From Vibrio hyugaensis (lineage in GTDB: Bacteria > Pseudomonadota > Gammaproteobacteria > Enterobacterales > Vibrionaceae): DNA of 64,000 nucleotides. Under the pieces are notes generated by a model. The model searched no databases. It saw nothing but the letters and a program-made list of their open reading frames with translations, and had not been told where the DNA came from. The stretch is taken from assembly GCF_002906655.1 (NCBI RefSeq), contig NZ_CP025795.1, forward strand, positions 806,001 through 870,000, given 5' to 3'. Positions within the stretch are counted from its first letter, which is position 1, and each line of letters opens with the position of its first letter. Positions 1 through 10,503 of this stretch are shown here, in pieces. Made by a program: the position numbers and the translations under genes.

Positions 1-318
1 GTATTTCACAAATAACATTTTTCTGAGGCTGTTGCAGCGAGATTTGTCCAGCGGATCGCCAAGGTATTCACCATCCTCAGCTGCTTTCTTCATAACAAGC
101 GCTCTCGCTCGGTCATCGCTGTCTAGATCTTGGTATTCTTCCAAGGTTTTCAGCTTCAATAAGCGATACTTTGATTTGTCTTTGCCTGATGCGATGTGGT
201 CGTAACAGTAACTCATTGCTCCAGCGTTTGCGCCAATCTTGCTGGCGTCAGTGATCGCGTAAGCATTAAAACCGATGGTGCTAGTCAGTAAAATCAAAAG
301 GGCGTTATGTGCTTTCAT
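1..318 (-). CDS. Small exported protein, partial (C-terminus outside window)
   Basis: An open frame on the minus strand starts with ATG at 318 and runs off the left edge without a stop, giving at least 106 residues. The first 22 residues (MKAHNALLILLTSTIGFNAYA) form a typical Sec signal peptide with an AYA cleavage site. The mature part has two cysteines (in SYCYDH and SRCNSL) and charged helical stretches. It resembles the many small periplasmic proteins of unknown function in vibrios. I do not recognise the family. It is divergent from the diguanylate cyclase at 524. Confidence 0.7.
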   Translation of the reverse strand, partial: MKAHNALLILLTSTIGFNAYAITDASKIGANAGAMSYCYDHIASGKDKSKYRLLKLKTLEEYQDLDSDDRARALVMKKAAEDGEYLGDPLDKSRCNSLRKMLFVKY

Positions 319-523
319 TTTCTTTCCAAATTCAATCAATCTGATGAGTAATGTAAAGATGAATGACGTTCAAAAATTGCCATTAAGCGACATTGACGAA
401 GAACAAATCACGATACTTATTTTGTCAGAACCATGTCAGCGATGAACGCGTGGCGCGAATTGGTAAATCTTAATTGCTTGAATTCAATAATCTCTGCTTA
501 TCGAATCATTCGGAGCACGCATT

Positions 524-1597
524 ATGAATGCGAGACAATTTACTAGCGACACCAAGCGAAAGTTCCTTCCTTTTGTTTATCTGTTAACTATTACAGGTTG
601 GGGAATTTATACTCTTACGCATGACTATAGTTGGCAGGCTCTCATGTTGCTTGTCATCGGGTTGATGATGGTGTTGCGTAACTATCAACTAGAGAGCAGG
701 CGTATTGATGAAAAGATTGCCGGCATTGCCGCGCACTCAATAACCGGGGTGGTTATCCTTAACCAGCACCAGCGCATTGACTTTGCTAATAAGAGTTTTG
801 CTAAGTTAATTGGTTATACTCGCTCCCAACTAAACGGTGAAAACCTTACCCAATATGGTTTTAGTACCTTGAATGAGGCGCTAGATAAGCTTGGTGCAAA
901 AGCCCATTGGAAAGGTGAGATTAAAGTCACCAATCGCTTTGGTGATCACTTAACACTCGATACTCATGTGACTCATTATGAAATGGGGGTGGGAATGAGA
1001 GACCGTTATGTCGTGAGCTTTAGAGATATCAGTCGCCGTGCTCGTTTAGAGAACAAGCTAAAGAACCTTGCTGAAAAAGATCCACTGACTGGCTGCTGGA
1101 ATCGTCGTCGTTTTGACAAAGAGTTAGCGCGTCATGCGACTATCGCTGACCGTTACGAGGCTTCTAATACCACGTTAGCCATTATCGATATTGACCACTT
1201 CAAACAAATCAACGACCAACATGGCCATGATGTTGGTGATCAAGTGCTCAAAGAACTGGGAAAGTTGATGCAAGCGCAGTGTCGAGAGACAGACATCGTC
1301 GCTCGTGTTGGCGGAGAAGAGTTCGCCATCATCATGCCAGAGACCAACGTTCGTAATGCATTTGAAGCAATTTATCGTCTGAAAGAAACCATTCAATCGA
1401 AAAGCGTATTGGGCATTACTATCAGTAGCGGTATTACCATGATCAATCGCTCGGTTGAGCAAAGCTACCGTATGGCGGACAAGGCATTGTATAGGGCGAA
1501 AACCTTAGGGCGAAACCGAGTTTGTAGCGCTGAGCGTGAACAAGTGAGTAGACATCATTCTGAGGTGGAAGATCTGACGGTAATCAATAATAAATAG
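524..1597 (+). CDS. Membrane-bound PAS-GGDEF diguanylate cyclase
   Basis: 357 residues. Two hydrophobic helices (about 14-31 and 37-53) anchor the protein in the inner membrane with little periplasmic loop. A PAS domain follows (about 65-175, ending FRDISRRARLE), then a GGDEF domain (about 182-340). The active site reads GGEEF at residues 263-267 and an intact RxxD product-inhibition site (RETD, 254-257) lies five residues upstream. This predicts a feedback-inhibited enzyme making c-di-GMP from two GTP. The start is supported by GGAG about 8 nt upstream. It stands alone, divergent from the small exported protein. The PAS ligand cannot be told from sequence. Confidence 0.9.
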   Translation: MNARQFTSDTKRKFLPFVYLLTITGWGIYTLTHDYSWQALMLLVIGLMMVLRNYQLESRRIDEKIAGIAAHSITGVVILNQHQRIDFANKSFAKLIGYTRSQLNGENLTQYGFSTLNEALDKLGAKAHWKGEIKVTNRFGDHLTLDTHVTHYEMGVGMRDRYVVSFRDISRRARLENKLKNLAEKDPLTGCWNRRRFDKELARHATIADRYEASNTTLAIIDIDHFKQINDQHGHDVGDQVLKELGKLMQAQCRETDIVARVGGEEFAIIMPETNVRNAFEAIYRLKETIQSKSVLGITISSGITMINRSVEQSYRMADKALYRAKTLGRNRVCSAEREQVSRHHSEVEDLTVINNK

Positions 1598-2000
1598 TCT
1601 ATTTATGAAGGTTGATTTGTTTACATTTGATAACACGTTGGAGAACGGTTCGGCATTCCTTGCTCAATTGATATCTCTAAAATTAAAAGAGTAGAAATTA
1701 TTTGAGTTCGATGTATTTATCTTTGTTTATGCTTTTGATGTGTATGTGTTGCTCATGCCGATTTGTGTCGATAAATATTGGTTAATTGACTTTAATTATT
1801 GATTTATAATAATTTTACTCTTTCATTTTCGATTGTTAACACTCCGTTAATCTCACTTTACCAATGTTTTAGTAATGATTATTATCGAAAGTATTCAGCT
1901 GTTTCTGATCTTTTTTCTAGATAATTGGTTTGAGTTCGAACTAATTTTAAGGCATTTTATATTTAACTAACCGTTCAATTAAAAATAACAAGGATGCAAA
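1598..2000. promoter_or_regulatory. AT-rich control region of the bet-cho operon
   Basis: 403 bp without a gene. The stretch is strongly AT-rich, as expected for a regulated promoter region. It holds a 10-bp palindrome AGTTCGAACT at 1933-1942 and a GAACGGTTAGTTAAA-like stretch (read on the minus strand) close to 1960-1978, either of which could bind BetI. In other vibrios this operon is controlled by BetI, CosR and the quorum regulator LuxR/OpaR (established for the genus); the sites cannot be assigned here by eye. Confidence 0.4.
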
Positions 2001-2600
2001 ATGCCCAAGGTTGGGATGCCTGAAATCAGAAAACCGCAGCTGGTCAAAGCGACGATGTCGGTCATTGACAGAGTAGGTTTGCACGCCGCGAGTATCTCGT
2101 TGATCAGCAAAGAAGCTGGAGTATCAACGGGGATCATTAATCACTATTTCGGTGGTAAGCACGGTCTGTTAGAAGAGACTATGCGTGAAATCCTGCGCCA
2201 GCTCTCCGCTACCATCAAAGAGAACCTAAGCAAGTTACCTGCTGATGAGCATCATCAACGTATTAACGCCATCATCGACGGCAACTTTGTGGGTTTCCAA
2301 GCCGAGAACCAAGTGGCAAAAACTTGGTTGGCATTCTGGTCGTACTCCATGCATGACGCGCAGCTCAAACGTCTGCAACGAGTGAATGAACGACGCCTCC
2401 TTTCTCACCTAAAAAAAGAATTAAAAGCTTTGTTGGATCAAGACCAAGCAGAGCTGGTGGCGCATGGTATTGCGTCACTGATTGATGGCATTTGGCTGCG
2501 CGGAACGCTCAACCCGCAAGGCATCGATGCAGAGAAAGCACGCGTCATTATTAACGACTATCTCGATAAACAACTCACGTTCTACTCAAAACAAAAATAA
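2001..2600 (+). CDS. betI: BetI, TetR-family repressor of choline-betaine genes
   Basis: 199 residues, the usual BetI length. The N-terminal TetR helix-turn-helix covers about residues 8-55 ([19 protein letters not shown]), followed by the all-helical ligand-binding domain. Known BetI proteins repress the bet genes and are released by choline. The gene is first in the operon, 16 nt before betB, with AAGGA about 7 nt before its ATG. Context and sequence agree fully. Confidence 0.95.
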   Translation: MPKVGMPEIRKPQLVKATMSVIDRVGLHAASISLISKEAGVSTGIINHYFGGKHGLLEETMREILRQLSATIKENLSKLPADEHHQRINAIIDGNFVGFQAENQVAKTWLAFWSYSMHDAQLKRLQRVNERRLLSHLKKELKALLDQDQAELVAHGIASLIDGIWLRGTLNPQGIDAEKARVIINDYLDKQLTFYSKQK

Positions 2601-2616
2601 AGAGTCAAACCTTCAA

Positions 2617-4077
2617 ATGGATATGAAAGCACACTACATCGATGGTGCGATGCACCTAGGATGCTCAGAAGAACACTTCACCACATACAATCCCGCCAAT
2701 GGTGAGCCGCTTGCGAATGTGAAGCAGGCTAACCAGCAAGATATGCAAGCGGCAATTGAATCAGCCAAGCGCGGTTTTGCGATTTGGTCTGCCATGACGG
2801 CGACAGAACGAAGCCGCATTTTGCTTAAAGCGGTGGCGTTACTTCGTGAAAGAAACGACGAATTGGCGGCACTAGAAGTTGCGGATACAGGCAAACCGAT
2901 TCAAGAGGCGAATTGCGTAGACATTGCAACGGGTGCGGATGTGATCGAATACTACGCAGGTCTTGCACCTAGCATGCATGGCGAACAGCAACCGCTGAAT
3001 GAATCACAGTTTTTCTATACTCGCCGCGAGCCTCTGGGCATTTGTGCGGGCATTGGTGCATGGAACTACCCAATCCAAATCGCAATGTGGAAGTCGGCAC
3101 CTGCGCTTGCTGCGGGTAATGCAATGATCTTCAAGCCATCAGAAGAAACCCCGTTAACTGCACTCAAACTGGCAGCAATCTACAGCGAAGCTGGTTTGCC
3201 AGATGGCGTGTTCAACGTTATTCAAGGTGATTACCGAGTAGGGCAAATGCTCACCGCACATCCAGATATCGCTAAAGTCTCTTTCACGGGTGAATCTGGT
3301 ACGGGCAAAGTCGTGATGGGTGACAGTGCTAATACGCTGAAGCAAGTCACTATGGAGCTTGGCGGTAAATCGCCAATGATCATTTTTGATGATGCCAAGC
3401 TAGACGACGCGGTTTCTGCTGCAATGGTTGCAAACTTCTACACCCAAGGTGAGGTTTGTACGCACGGTACTCGCGTATTCGTTCATGAAGGTATTTATGA
3501 CGATTTTGTCGCTCAACTGAAAACTCGTACCGAGCTGCTGGTGGTTGGCGATCCGCTTGATGAGCAAACCCAAATTGGCACACTAATTTCCAAAGAGCAC
3601 GAATCAAAAGTTCTTTCCGCAATCGAGCAAGCGAAAGTAAGCAATGCAACGTTGCTGACTGGCGGCTATAAAGTCACAGACAATGGTTTGGCGAGCGGTA
3701 ATTTTGTTGTGCCAACGGTTTTCATTGATTGCGAAGACGACATGCCGCATGTGCAGCAAGAGATCTTTGGTCCCGTAATGTCAGTGCTTAAGTTCAGTGA
3801 TGAAGACGAAGTGATTGCACGCGCTAACAACACCGATTACGGACTTGCGGCTGGCGTGTTCACGCAAAATCTCTCTCGTGCACACCGCGTCATTCGTCAA
3901 ATCCAAGCTGGCATTTGTTGGATTAACACTTGGGGTGATTCCCCAGCTGAAATGCCAGTTGGTGGTTACAAACTGTCTGGCATTGGACGTGAAAATGGTG
4001 TTGAGACCCTTAAGCATTACACCCAAACCAAGAGCGTGTTAGTGCATTTGGGCGATTTCGACAGCCCTTACGCCTAA
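2617..4077 (+). CDS. betB: Betaine aldehyde dehydrogenase
   Basis: 486 residues from the ATG at 2617; the same frame stays open upstream inside betI, but this start gives the family length (E. coli BetB is 490). It oxidises betaine aldehyde to glycine betaine with NAD(P)+. The aldehyde dehydrogenase signatures are present: MELGGKSP with the general-base Glu247, and the catalytic Cys281 in GEVCTHGTR. The C-terminal [11 protein letters not shown] stretch is typical of BetB. A second in-frame ATG lies at 2623. It sits between betI and betA. Confidence 0.95.
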   Translation: MDMKAHYIDGAMHLGCSEEHFTTYNPANGEPLANVKQANQQDMQAAIESAKRGFAIWSAMTATERSRILLKAVALLRERNDELAALEVADTGKPIQEANCVDIATGADVIEYYAGLAPSMHGEQQPLNESQFFYTRREPLGICAGIGAWNYPIQIAMWKSAPALAAGNAMIFKPSEETPLTALKLAAIYSEAGLPDGVFNVIQGDYRVGQMLTAHPDIAKVSFTGESGTGKVVMGDSANTLKQVTMELGGKSPMIIFDDAKLDDAVSAAMVANFYTQGEVCTHGTRVFVHEGIYDDFVAQLKTRTELLVVGDPLDEQTQIGTLISKEHESKVLSAIEQAKVSNATLLTGGYKVTDNGLASGNFVVPTVFIDCEDDMPHVQQEIFGPVMSVLKFSDEDEVIARANNTDYGLAAGVFTQNLSRAHRVIRQIQAGICWINTWGDSPAEMPVGGYKLSGIGRENGVETLKHYTQTKSVLVHLGDFDSPYA

Positions 4078-4096
4078 TCAGTCTGGAGGATTTGTA

Positions 4097-5797
4097 ATGC
4101 AACAACACTACGATTACATCATCGTCGGTGCTGGTTCGGCAGGCTGTGTCTTGGCGGATCGTCTGAGTGAAAGCGGTCAGCACCAAGTATTGCTGCTAGA
4201 AGCGGGTGGCTCAGACAAGAGCATCTTCATCCAAATGCCAACGGCGCTGTCTTACCCAATGAACACTGAAAAGTACGCATGGCAGTTCGAAACTGTTGCG
4301 GAAGAGGGGTTAGACGGACGTCAACTGCATTGTCCACGCGGCAAAGTGTTAGGCGGCAGCTCTTCGATCAACGGCATGGTTTATGTTCGTGGTCATGCTT
4401 GTGACTTTGACGAATGGGAAGAAGAAGGCGCGAAAGGCTGGAACTACCAAGCGTGTCTACCGTACTTTCGTAAAGCGGAAACATGGACAGGCGGCGCAGA
4501 CGAATACCGTGGCGACAGCGGTCCGGTAGGGACGTGCAACGGCAACGATATGAAGTTGAACCCACTTTACCAAGCGTTTATTGAAGCGGGTAAAGATGCA
4601 GGCTACCCAGAAACGCAAGATTACAACGGTTATCAGCAAGAGGGCTTCGGTCCCATGCACATGACGGTAGACAAAGGCGTGCGTGCTTCTACTTCTAACG
4701 CTTACTTAAGCCGTGCAAAAAAACGCAGTAATTTCACCTTGATGAAAGGCGTGACCGCTCACCGTATTTTGCTTGAAGGCAAGAAAGCGGTCGGCATTGA
4801 GTTCGAACAATCTGGCAAAATTAAACAGTGTTTCGCCAACAAAGAAGTCGTGTCGAGCGCAGGCTCTATCGGCTCGGTACAACTGCTGCAACTTTCGGGG
4901 ATTGGTCCAAAGACAGTGCTTGAGAAAGCAGGCATTGAAGTGAAACACGCACTAGAAGGTGTGGGTAAGAACTTGCAAGACCACCTTGAAGTGTACTTCC
5001 AGTACCACTGCAAACAGCCGATCACGCTTAACAGCAAGTTAGGTTTGATCAGCAAAGGCTTGATTGGTACGGAGTGGATTTTGACGCGTAAAGGTTTGGG
5101 CGCAACCAACCACTTTGAATCGTGTGCATTCATCCGTTCTCGTGAAGGATTGAAATCGCCAAATATTCAATATCACTTTCTACCAGCCGCAATGCGTTAT
5201 GACGGTCGTGCTGCGTTTGATGGTCACGGTTTCCAAGTGCATGTTGGTCCAAACAAGCCAGAGAGTCGCGGCAGCGTTGAAGTGGTTTCTGCCAACCCAA
5301 ATGACAAGCCAAAAATCGAGTTCAACTACATCTCCACTGAGCAAGATAAGCAGGATTGGCGAGACTGTATTCGTCTAACGCGTGAAATCCTCAACCAACC
5401 TGCAATGGATGCGTTCCGCGGCGAGGAGATCCAACCGGGTCTTAACATCACTAGCGATGAAGCGATTGATGAGTGGGTGAAGCAAAACGTGGAAAGTGCT
5501 TACCACCCATCGTGTAGCTGCAAAATGGGCGCAGACAATGACCCAATGGCAGTTCTAAATGAAGCCTGTCAAGTGCGCGGCATTGAAGGCTTGCGTGTGG
5601 TGGATTCATCCATCTTCCCAACAATTCCGAATGGCAACTTAAACGCACCAACCATCATGGTCGCAGAGCGTGCCGCGGACATGATCTTGGGGAACGTACT
5701 CGAAGAATCAAATAACACACCAGTTTGGATTGCTCCGAACTGGCAAGAGACGCAAAGAATGCGTCCGCCGAAAAGAGACTTAAGCTCAATCTCATAA
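4097..5797 (+). CDS. betA: Choline dehydrogenase
   Basis: 566 residues, a GMC-family flavoprotein that oxidises choline to betaine aldehyde and passes electrons to the respiratory chain at the membrane. The FAD-binding [13 protein letters not shown] lies near residues 11-23. GMC signature 1 ([14 protein letters not shown]) is near residue 85 and signature 2 ([18 protein letters not shown]) near 254. The active-site His lies in [13 protein letters not shown] strong GGAGGA precedes the ATG by 6 nt. Gene order betI-betB-betA is standard. Confidence 0.95.
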   Translation: MQQHYDYIIVGAGSAGCVLADRLSESGQHQVLLLEAGGSDKSIFIQMPTALSYPMNTEKYAWQFETVAEEGLDGRQLHCPRGKVLGGSSSINGMVYVRGHACDFDEWEEEGAKGWNYQACLPYFRKAETWTGGADEYRGDSGPVGTCNGNDMKLNPLYQAFIEAGKDAGYPETQDYNGYQQEGFGPMHMTVDKGVRASTSNAYLSRAKKRSNFTLMKGVTAHRILLEGKKAVGIEFEQSGKIKQCFANKEVVSSAGSIGSVQLLQLSGIGPKTVLEKAGIEVKHALEGVGKNLQDHLEVYFQYHCKQPITLNSKLGLISKGLIGTEWILTRKGLGATNHFESCAFIRSREGLKSPNIQYHFLPAAMRYDGRAAFDGHGFQVHVGPNKPESRGSVEVVSANPNDKPKIEFNYISTEQDKQDWRDCIRLTREILNQPAMDAFRGEEIQPGLNITSDEAIDEWVKQNVESAYHPSCSCKMGADNDPMAVLNEACQVRGIEGLRVVDSSIFPTIPNGNLNAPTIMVAERAADMILGNVLEESNNTPVWIAPNWQETQRMRPPKRDLSSIS

Positions 5798-5826
5798 AGT
5801 CAGTAATCATTACAAGGAATTTAAAC

Positions 5827-6765
5827 ATGTCTACGATGACAAAAATCTTTTCATCTATCGCGCTGAGTGCAGTGGCGACAGGTGCTTACGCTAACCAATG
5901 TGAAACTGTTCGATTTGCCGATGTAGGCTGGACAGACATTACTGCAACCACAGCTGTTACCTCTGAACTGCTAAAAGGCTTGGGCTACAAAACCAAGATC
6001 GATCTGCTGTCTGTACCTGTGACGTACTCTTCAATGGCAAACGGCGACATTGACGTATTCCTAGGCAACTGGATGCCAACCATGGAAGGCGATATTGCCA
6101 AATACCGTGAAGCTAGCACAGTGGAAACCGTTCGCGCAAACCTAGAGGGCGCGAAATACACACTAGCAGTGCCAAAGTATGTGTACGACGCGGGCGTGAA
6201 AAGCTTTGCTGACTTGGCAAAACATGCTGACAAGTTTAAAGACCGCATCTACGGCATTGAGCCGGGTAACGATGGCAACCGCCTGATTCAAGATATGATC
6301 GACAGTGATGCATTCGGTTTGAAAGACTTCAGCCTAGTGGAATCAAGTGAAGCAGGCATGGTGTCTCAGGTGTCTCGCGCAGTGCGCCGTAACCAGTGGA
6401 TCGTTTACCTAGGTTGGGCTCCGCACCCAATGAACAGCAATGTTGAGATGGAATACCTATCTGGCGGCGACGACTTCTTTGGTCCTAACTATGGTGGTGC
6501 GAATGTCTACACCAACGTGCGCCAAGATTACCTATCTGAGTGTCAAAACGTAGGTCAACTGCTTAAGAATCTAGAGTTCAGCCTAGAGATGGAAAACCAG
6601 TTGATGGAAGCGGTTCTGAACCAAAAACAGAAGCCAGCGAAAGCAGCACAAGAATGGTTGAATGCCAACCCACAACAATTTGAAGCATGGCTAGAAGGCG
6701 TGAAGACGCTGGATGGTAAAGACGCAAAACAAGCGATTACTTCTTACTTAAAAACAAACGCTTAA
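5827..6765 (+). CDS. choX: Choline ABC transporter substrate-binding protein
   Basis: 312 residues from the ATG at 5827 (the frame is open further upstream inside betA, but only this start begins with a signal peptide, ending ATGAYA). It belongs to the OpuAC/ProX-type binding proteins; the choline-specific ChoX class fits the aromatic-rich motifs FADVGWTDITATTA, FLGNWMPTMEGD and YLGWAPHPMN. It captures choline, and possibly betaine, in the periplasm for ChoWV. In Vibrio literature the same genes are often called proXWV. A stem-loop follows at 6789-6804. Confidence 0.9.
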   Translation: MSTMTKIFSSIALSAVATGAYANQCETVRFADVGWTDITATTAVTSELLKGLGYKTKIDLLSVPVTYSSMANGDIDVFLGNWMPTMEGDIAKYREASTVETVRANLEGAKYTLAVPKYVYDAGVKSFADLAKHADKFKDRIYGIEPGNDGNRLIQDMIDSDAFGLKDFSLVESSEAGMVSQVSRAVRRNQWIVYLGWAPHPMNSNVEMEYLSGGDDFFGPNYGGANVYTNVRQDYLSECQNVGQLLKNLEFSLEMENQLMEAVLNQKQKPAKAAQEWLNANPQQFEAWLEGVKTLDGKDAKQAITSYLKTNA

Positions 6766-6788
6766 TCATTCCTCTCTTAAGGAACAGG

Positions 6789-6809
6789 TGGGCAGCGATG
6801 CCCCCCTTT
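6789..6809 (+). terminator. Stem-loop between choX and choW
   Basis: GGGC-AGCGAT-GCCC followed by CCTTTT, placed between choX and choW. The short stem and T-run resemble a weak intrinsic terminator or mRNA-stabilising hairpin. Such structures often let the binding protein be made in excess over the permease; that role is inference here. Confidence 0.5.
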
Positions 6810-6827
6810 TAACACAAAGGTTTTATT

Positions 6828-7670
6828 GTGAATTTTATTACGGACAACAAACTTCCGTTGGGCGAATGGATGGAAACGGGCGTGGATTGGTTAACCATGA
6901 ACGCGTCGGGTTTCTTTGATGCTATCTCTATTTTTCTCGAAACCATCATTCTTTTCGTGGTGGATATTTTCAAATGGATGCCACCGGCAGCACCAATCAT
7001 CATGACCGCAGCGATTGCGTGGTTCCTACACCGCAGCATTCCTTTGGTCGTGTTTATCGTGCTGGCGCTGCTGACTATCCTTAACCTCGGCTACTGGCAA
7101 GAAATGCTGGAAACCTTTGTTCTCGTCTTCGCTGCGACAACGATTTCCGTATTAATTGGCGTGCCGCTTGGCATCATGGCGGCGCATCGCCCGTGGTTGT
7201 ATACCTTATTGCGCCCGATACTCGATTTAATGCAGACGGTACCAACGTTTGTGTATCTGATCCCAACATTGGTTCTGTTTGGTTTGGGTATCGTACCGGG
7301 TCTGATTTCCACCATTATCTTTGCCATTGCAGCGCCAATTCGTCTGACTTACCTTGGCATCACCAAAGTGCCAGAAGAGCTGATTGAAGCGGGTAAAGCG
7401 TTTGGTGCCAGTCGCATGAAATTGCTATTCAAAGTCGAACTCCCAGCAGCATTGCCAAGCATTATGGCGGGCGTTACGCAGTGCATTATGTTGTCGCTTT
7501 CCATGGTGGTGATTGCGGCGCTAGTCGGTGCCGACGGTCTGGGTAAACCAGTCGTACGAGCACTGAACACCGTGAACATTTCTCAAGGGTTTGAAGCAGG
7601 TTTAGCGATTGTTTTAGTCGCGATTATTCTCGACCGCTTGTGCAAAGCACCAAACCAGAAGGAGGCATAA
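6828..7670 (+). CDS. choW: Choline ABC transporter permease
   Basis: 280 residues, GTG start at 6828 with AAAGG 7 nt upstream. Several hydrophobic helices are visible, and the binding-protein-dependent permease EAA-type loop reads EELIEAGKAFGASRMKLLFKVELPAA in two parts (EAGKAFGAS and KVELPAALPS). It forms the membrane channel for choline with ChoV. It ends 1 nt before the choV start, indicating translational coupling. Confidence 0.92.
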   Translation: MNFITDNKLPLGEWMETGVDWLTMNASGFFDAISIFLETIILFVVDIFKWMPPAAPIIMTAAIAWFLHRSIPLVVFIVLALLTILNLGYWQEMLETFVLVFAATTISVLIGVPLGIMAAHRPWLYTLLRPILDLMQTVPTFVYLIPTLVLFGLGIVPGLISTIIFAIAAPIRLTYLGITKVPEELIEAGKAFGASRMKLLFKVELPAALPSIMAGVTQCIMLSLSMVVIAALVGADGLGKPVVRALNTVNISQGFEAGLAIVLVAIILDRLCKAPNQKEA

Positions 7671-7671
7671 C

Positions 7672-8856
7672 ATGGACGCAATTACGATTGAAAACCTCGA
7701 TGTTGTGTTTGGTCAGCAGCAAGAGCAAGCATTGGCGCTACTAGACCAAGGCAAGTCTCGTCAAGAGATCATTGATGAAACCGGACAAGTGGTTGGTGTT
7801 GATAAGGTCTCCATGAGCGTCAAGCAAGGTGAGATCTGTGTATTGATGGGACTTTCCGGTTCGGGTAAATCCAGCCTGCTTCGTGCCGTTAATGGTTTGA
7901 ATGAGATCTCTCGCGGTTCACTCAAAATCAAAGATGGCGACGACATGGTAGAGCTTGCCAACTGTGACGAACAGACTCTACGTAACTTGCGAACTCATCG
8001 CGTATCGATGGTGTTCCAAAAGTTTGCGCTTATGCCGTGGTTAACCGTATTAGATAATGTGGCTTTTGGGCTTGAGATGCAGGGTATTGGCAAAGCGGAA
8101 CGTCGCAAAAAGGCGCGTGAACAACTAGAAATGGTTGGGCTAAGCGAGTGGGAGAGTAAGTTCCCGCATGAGCTTTCTGGCGGTATGCAGCAACGCGTTG
8201 GTTTAGCTCGTGCTTTTGCTATGGATACTGACATCTTGTTAATGGATGAACCGTTCTCTGCGCTCGATCCACTTATTCGCGCTCAGCTTCAAGATGAATT
8301 GATTCAACTGCAAGAGAAGCTCAATAAGACGATTTTGTTTGTGAGCCATGACCTAGATGAAGCGCTGAAAATCGGTAACAACATTGCCATTATGGAATCG
8401 GGCAAACTGATTCAACACGGCAAGCCTGAGCAAATCATCCTTGCGCCAGAAAACGACTATGTGGCGGACTTTGTGGCTCACACTAATCCGCTTAACGTAT
8501 TGAAAGGTCGTTCACTGATGCAAGCCAGCACCGAGCTTAAGCAGCAGAATGACCGTGTATTGGTGTGTGCAGATAAGCAGATTTGGGTCGAGCAAGAACC
8601 GAAAGGTGTAACGCTAGTGGATTCCGATAAGTCGTTGGTGAATTGGGAAAGCGATTCAACCACGCTCGATGACATTGGCGAAAGCACAGTCGTTCAAGCT
8701 AACCCAGACATCAGCATGCGTGAGGCGATCGAGCTGAAGCAACGCAGTAATCAGCCTATCTTGCTGGTAGAAGATAATAAGTTAGTGGGCGTATTGAGTG
8801 ATAACGAGTTGTACGATGCGCTGCTTGGTAACTTTAAGTCCAAGCAAGTGGCGTAG
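7672..8856 (+). CDS. choV: Choline ABC transporter ATP-binding protein
   Basis: 394 residues. Walker A GLSGSGKSS lies near residues 59-67, the ABC signature LSGGMQQRVGLARA near 168, and Walker B ILLMDEPFSALDP near 194. A C-terminal extension of about 120 residues resembles the CBS-like regulatory region of glycine-betaine/choline ATPases (ILLVEDNKLVGVLSDNELY). It powers choline uptake. AAGGAGG precedes the ATG inside the end of choW. It is the last gene of the operon. Confidence 0.93.
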   Translation: MDAITIENLDVVFGQQQEQALALLDQGKSRQEIIDETGQVVGVDKVSMSVKQGEICVLMGLSGSGKSSLLRAVNGLNEISRGSLKIKDGDDMVELANCDEQTLRNLRTHRVSMVFQKFALMPWLTVLDNVAFGLEMQGIGKAERRKKAREQLEMVGLSEWESKFPHELSGGMQQRVGLARAFAMDTDILLMDEPFSALDPLIRAQLQDELIQLQEKLNKTILFVSHDLDEALKIGNNIAIMESGKLIQHGKPEQIILAPENDYVADFVAHTNPLNVLKGRSLMQASTELKQQNDRVLVCADKQIWVEQEPKGVTLVDSDKSLVNWESDSTTLDDIGESTVVQANPDISMREAIELKQRSNQPILLVEDNKLVGVLSDNELYDALLGNFKSKQVA

Positions 8857-8905
8857 CTGTCTATTATCTCAAAACGTTTGTTGATTCCCCCTCAGCAAAA
8901 CAAAA

Positions 8906-8951
8906 AAAGAGCCGTACCCTTAGACTAAGAAACTAAGAAGTGCGGCTCTTT
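8906..8951. terminator. Bidirectional terminator between choV and nfsB
   Basis: AAAGAGCCGTAC at 8906-8917 pairs with GTGCGGCTCTTT at 8940-8951 (one G-U pair), with an A-run on the left and T-run on the right. It can end transcription from choV (plus) and from the convergent nitroreductase (minus). Confidence 0.8.
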
Positions 8952-9011
8952 CAATTTGAACAATGATTTAGATAGCTAGGCTAGGAGCTAAGGAGCTAGG
9001 AGGCATACTCA

Positions 9012-9668
9012 TTAAAGAGTAGTAATTACGTCATCCATATTTAGACGTGCTTTTGGTAGACCCTGGTTGTAGTCTTCGCCGTCTTTGTGGTAGCCGATTG
9101 CTAGTGCAACTTCACATACGTGACCGTCTAGTTCTGCTTTGAACTCTTCGCCGATCAGTGTTGGGTCAACACCTTCCATTGGAGTAGAGTCGATACCTAG
9201 ACGCGCTAGCGTGTGCAGTAGGTTACCAAGCGCGATGTAAACTTGCGCTTTCGTCCAACCGCCGTTGTAGCCGCTCTCATCTGTATTTGCTTCAGCAAAT
9301 GCGTAAGCACCCATGAACATGTCGTACATATCTGCTGGTAGGTGACCAGAAGTTACCTCAGCATCAACACGCTTCGCGAATTTCTCTTTAGTGAATTTTG
9401 GGTCGTACGCTAGCAGAATAGTGTGAGACGCTGCTTTAGCGTGTGGTTGGTTGAACTTATGCATGTTAGCAAACGTGTCGTGGAAACGCTGTTTCGCTTC
9501 GTCACTCTCAATTACGATGAATTTCCAAGGCTGAGAGTTGATAGAAGACGCAGATAGGCGAATGGCTTCTTTGATGATTGCCATATCTTCTTGAGAGATG
9601 CGTTTCTCTTCGTCGTATTTTTTAGCTGTGTAACGGTTGTTTAGGTCTGTAATGATTTGATGAGACAC
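9012..9668 (-). CDS. nfsB: NfsB-like oxygen-insensitive NAD(P)H nitroreductase
   Basis: 218 residues, essentially the length of E. coli NfsB (217). This FMN-dependent flavoprotein reduces nitroaromatics, quinones and dihydropteridines with NAD(P)H. The FMN-binding signature RLSASSINSQPWKFIVI lies near residues 37-53 and IALGNLLHTLARLGIDSTPMEG near 145-166 is typical of the family. The start is GTG at 9668 with GAGGA upstream. It is convergent with the cho operon. Confidence 0.9.
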   Translation of the reverse strand: MSHQIITDLNNRYTAKKYDEEKRISQEDMAIIKEAIRLSASSINSQPWKFIVIESDEAKQRFHDTFANMHKFNQPHAKAASHTILLAYDPKFTKEKFAKRVDAEVTSGHLPADMYDMFMGAYAFAEANTDESGYNGGWTKAQVYIALGNLLHTLARLGIDSTPMEGVDPTLIGEEFKAELDGHVCEVALAIGYHKDGEDYNQGLPKARLNMDDVITTL

Positions 9669-9963
9669 GTTTATATCCTCTTAATATTATTAGACAAATG
9701 AGAATGCGCTTAGCATCGACAACCATGCGTACCTCGAAAGTGAGTCCATAATATCGATTTTTTTCGAATTGATAATACGCGTTTCATTTAAATCACTTTC
9801 TATTTTTTATTGAAAATCGAATTTAACGGATGAAAACAAACAAAGCGAACCTTCGCGTTTAAATGTTCGTCTTAGCGTCACTTTGACCTGAAAAAAGCTT
9901 AGTAATTTGCTTTGTTTATCAAATTAGGTTCATAATCTACGCAGTTAGCGAGAGGAAAAAGTA

Positions 9964-10368
9964 ATGAACGTAATCGAAGTTTTTAACGACAGCTACGAAC
10001 GTTGCGTTGCACACGATGAGTTCTTTGATTTGTTTTATGGCAACTTTTGGTCGAAAGGCGAGAACTTCAGGCAAAAGTTCGATGGCGTAGACATGAAAAA
10101 GCAAATCCGAATGCTCAAAGGTTCCATCGTGTTTGTGATGATGGCAGATACCTCAATAGACGCCCGCGACATGATGCGAAAGTACGGCAATAAACATGGG
10201 CAAGGAAATATTGGCGTAGCCCCAGAAGATATCGATGTTTGGTTTGAAAGCTTACTGGAAACCGTAAAACAGTGTGATTCTAATTTTGATGAAAGCGTTG
10301 AATACGCATGGCGTCAGTGTTTTGAAACCGGATTAGCGATCATGAAGAAAGAGTGCAAAAACGTTTAA
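9964..10368 (+). CDS. Single-domain globin
   Basis: 134 residues with the all-helical pattern of a bacterial globin: a CD-region FWSKGENFRQKF, a helix RDMMRKYGNKHGQG with His78 as the likely proximal haem ligand, then a G/H-helix region (DIDVWFESLLETV, AWRQCFETGLAIM). No reductase domain is attached. Possible roles are O2, NO or sulfide binding or sensing. GAGG precedes the ATG by about 7 nt. The family assignment rests on pattern recognition, so it is moderately sure. Confidence 0.7.
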   Translation: MNVIEVFNDSYERCVAHDEFFDLFYGNFWSKGENFRQKFDGVDMKKQIRMLKGSIVFVMMADTSIDARDMMRKYGNKHGQGNIGVAPEDIDVWFESLLETVKQCDSNFDESVEYAWRQCFETGLAIMKKECKNV

Positions 10369-10503
10369 CAACAAAGCGTGTTTGCCTGAGGGAGGCGAAA
10401 CACTTTGTCACGCAATCTGGGTTTTCATGCGTTGTGGTTCGTAGGAAAACCAGTAAACTACAAAGAATTGACGACATTCAGATAAGAACATAAGTTGGAA
10501 ATT

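Noticed and set aside
2482..2616. Longer N-terminus for betB
   Set aside because: The extension overlaps betI coding sequence and exceeds the family length; ATG 2617 gives the normal start.
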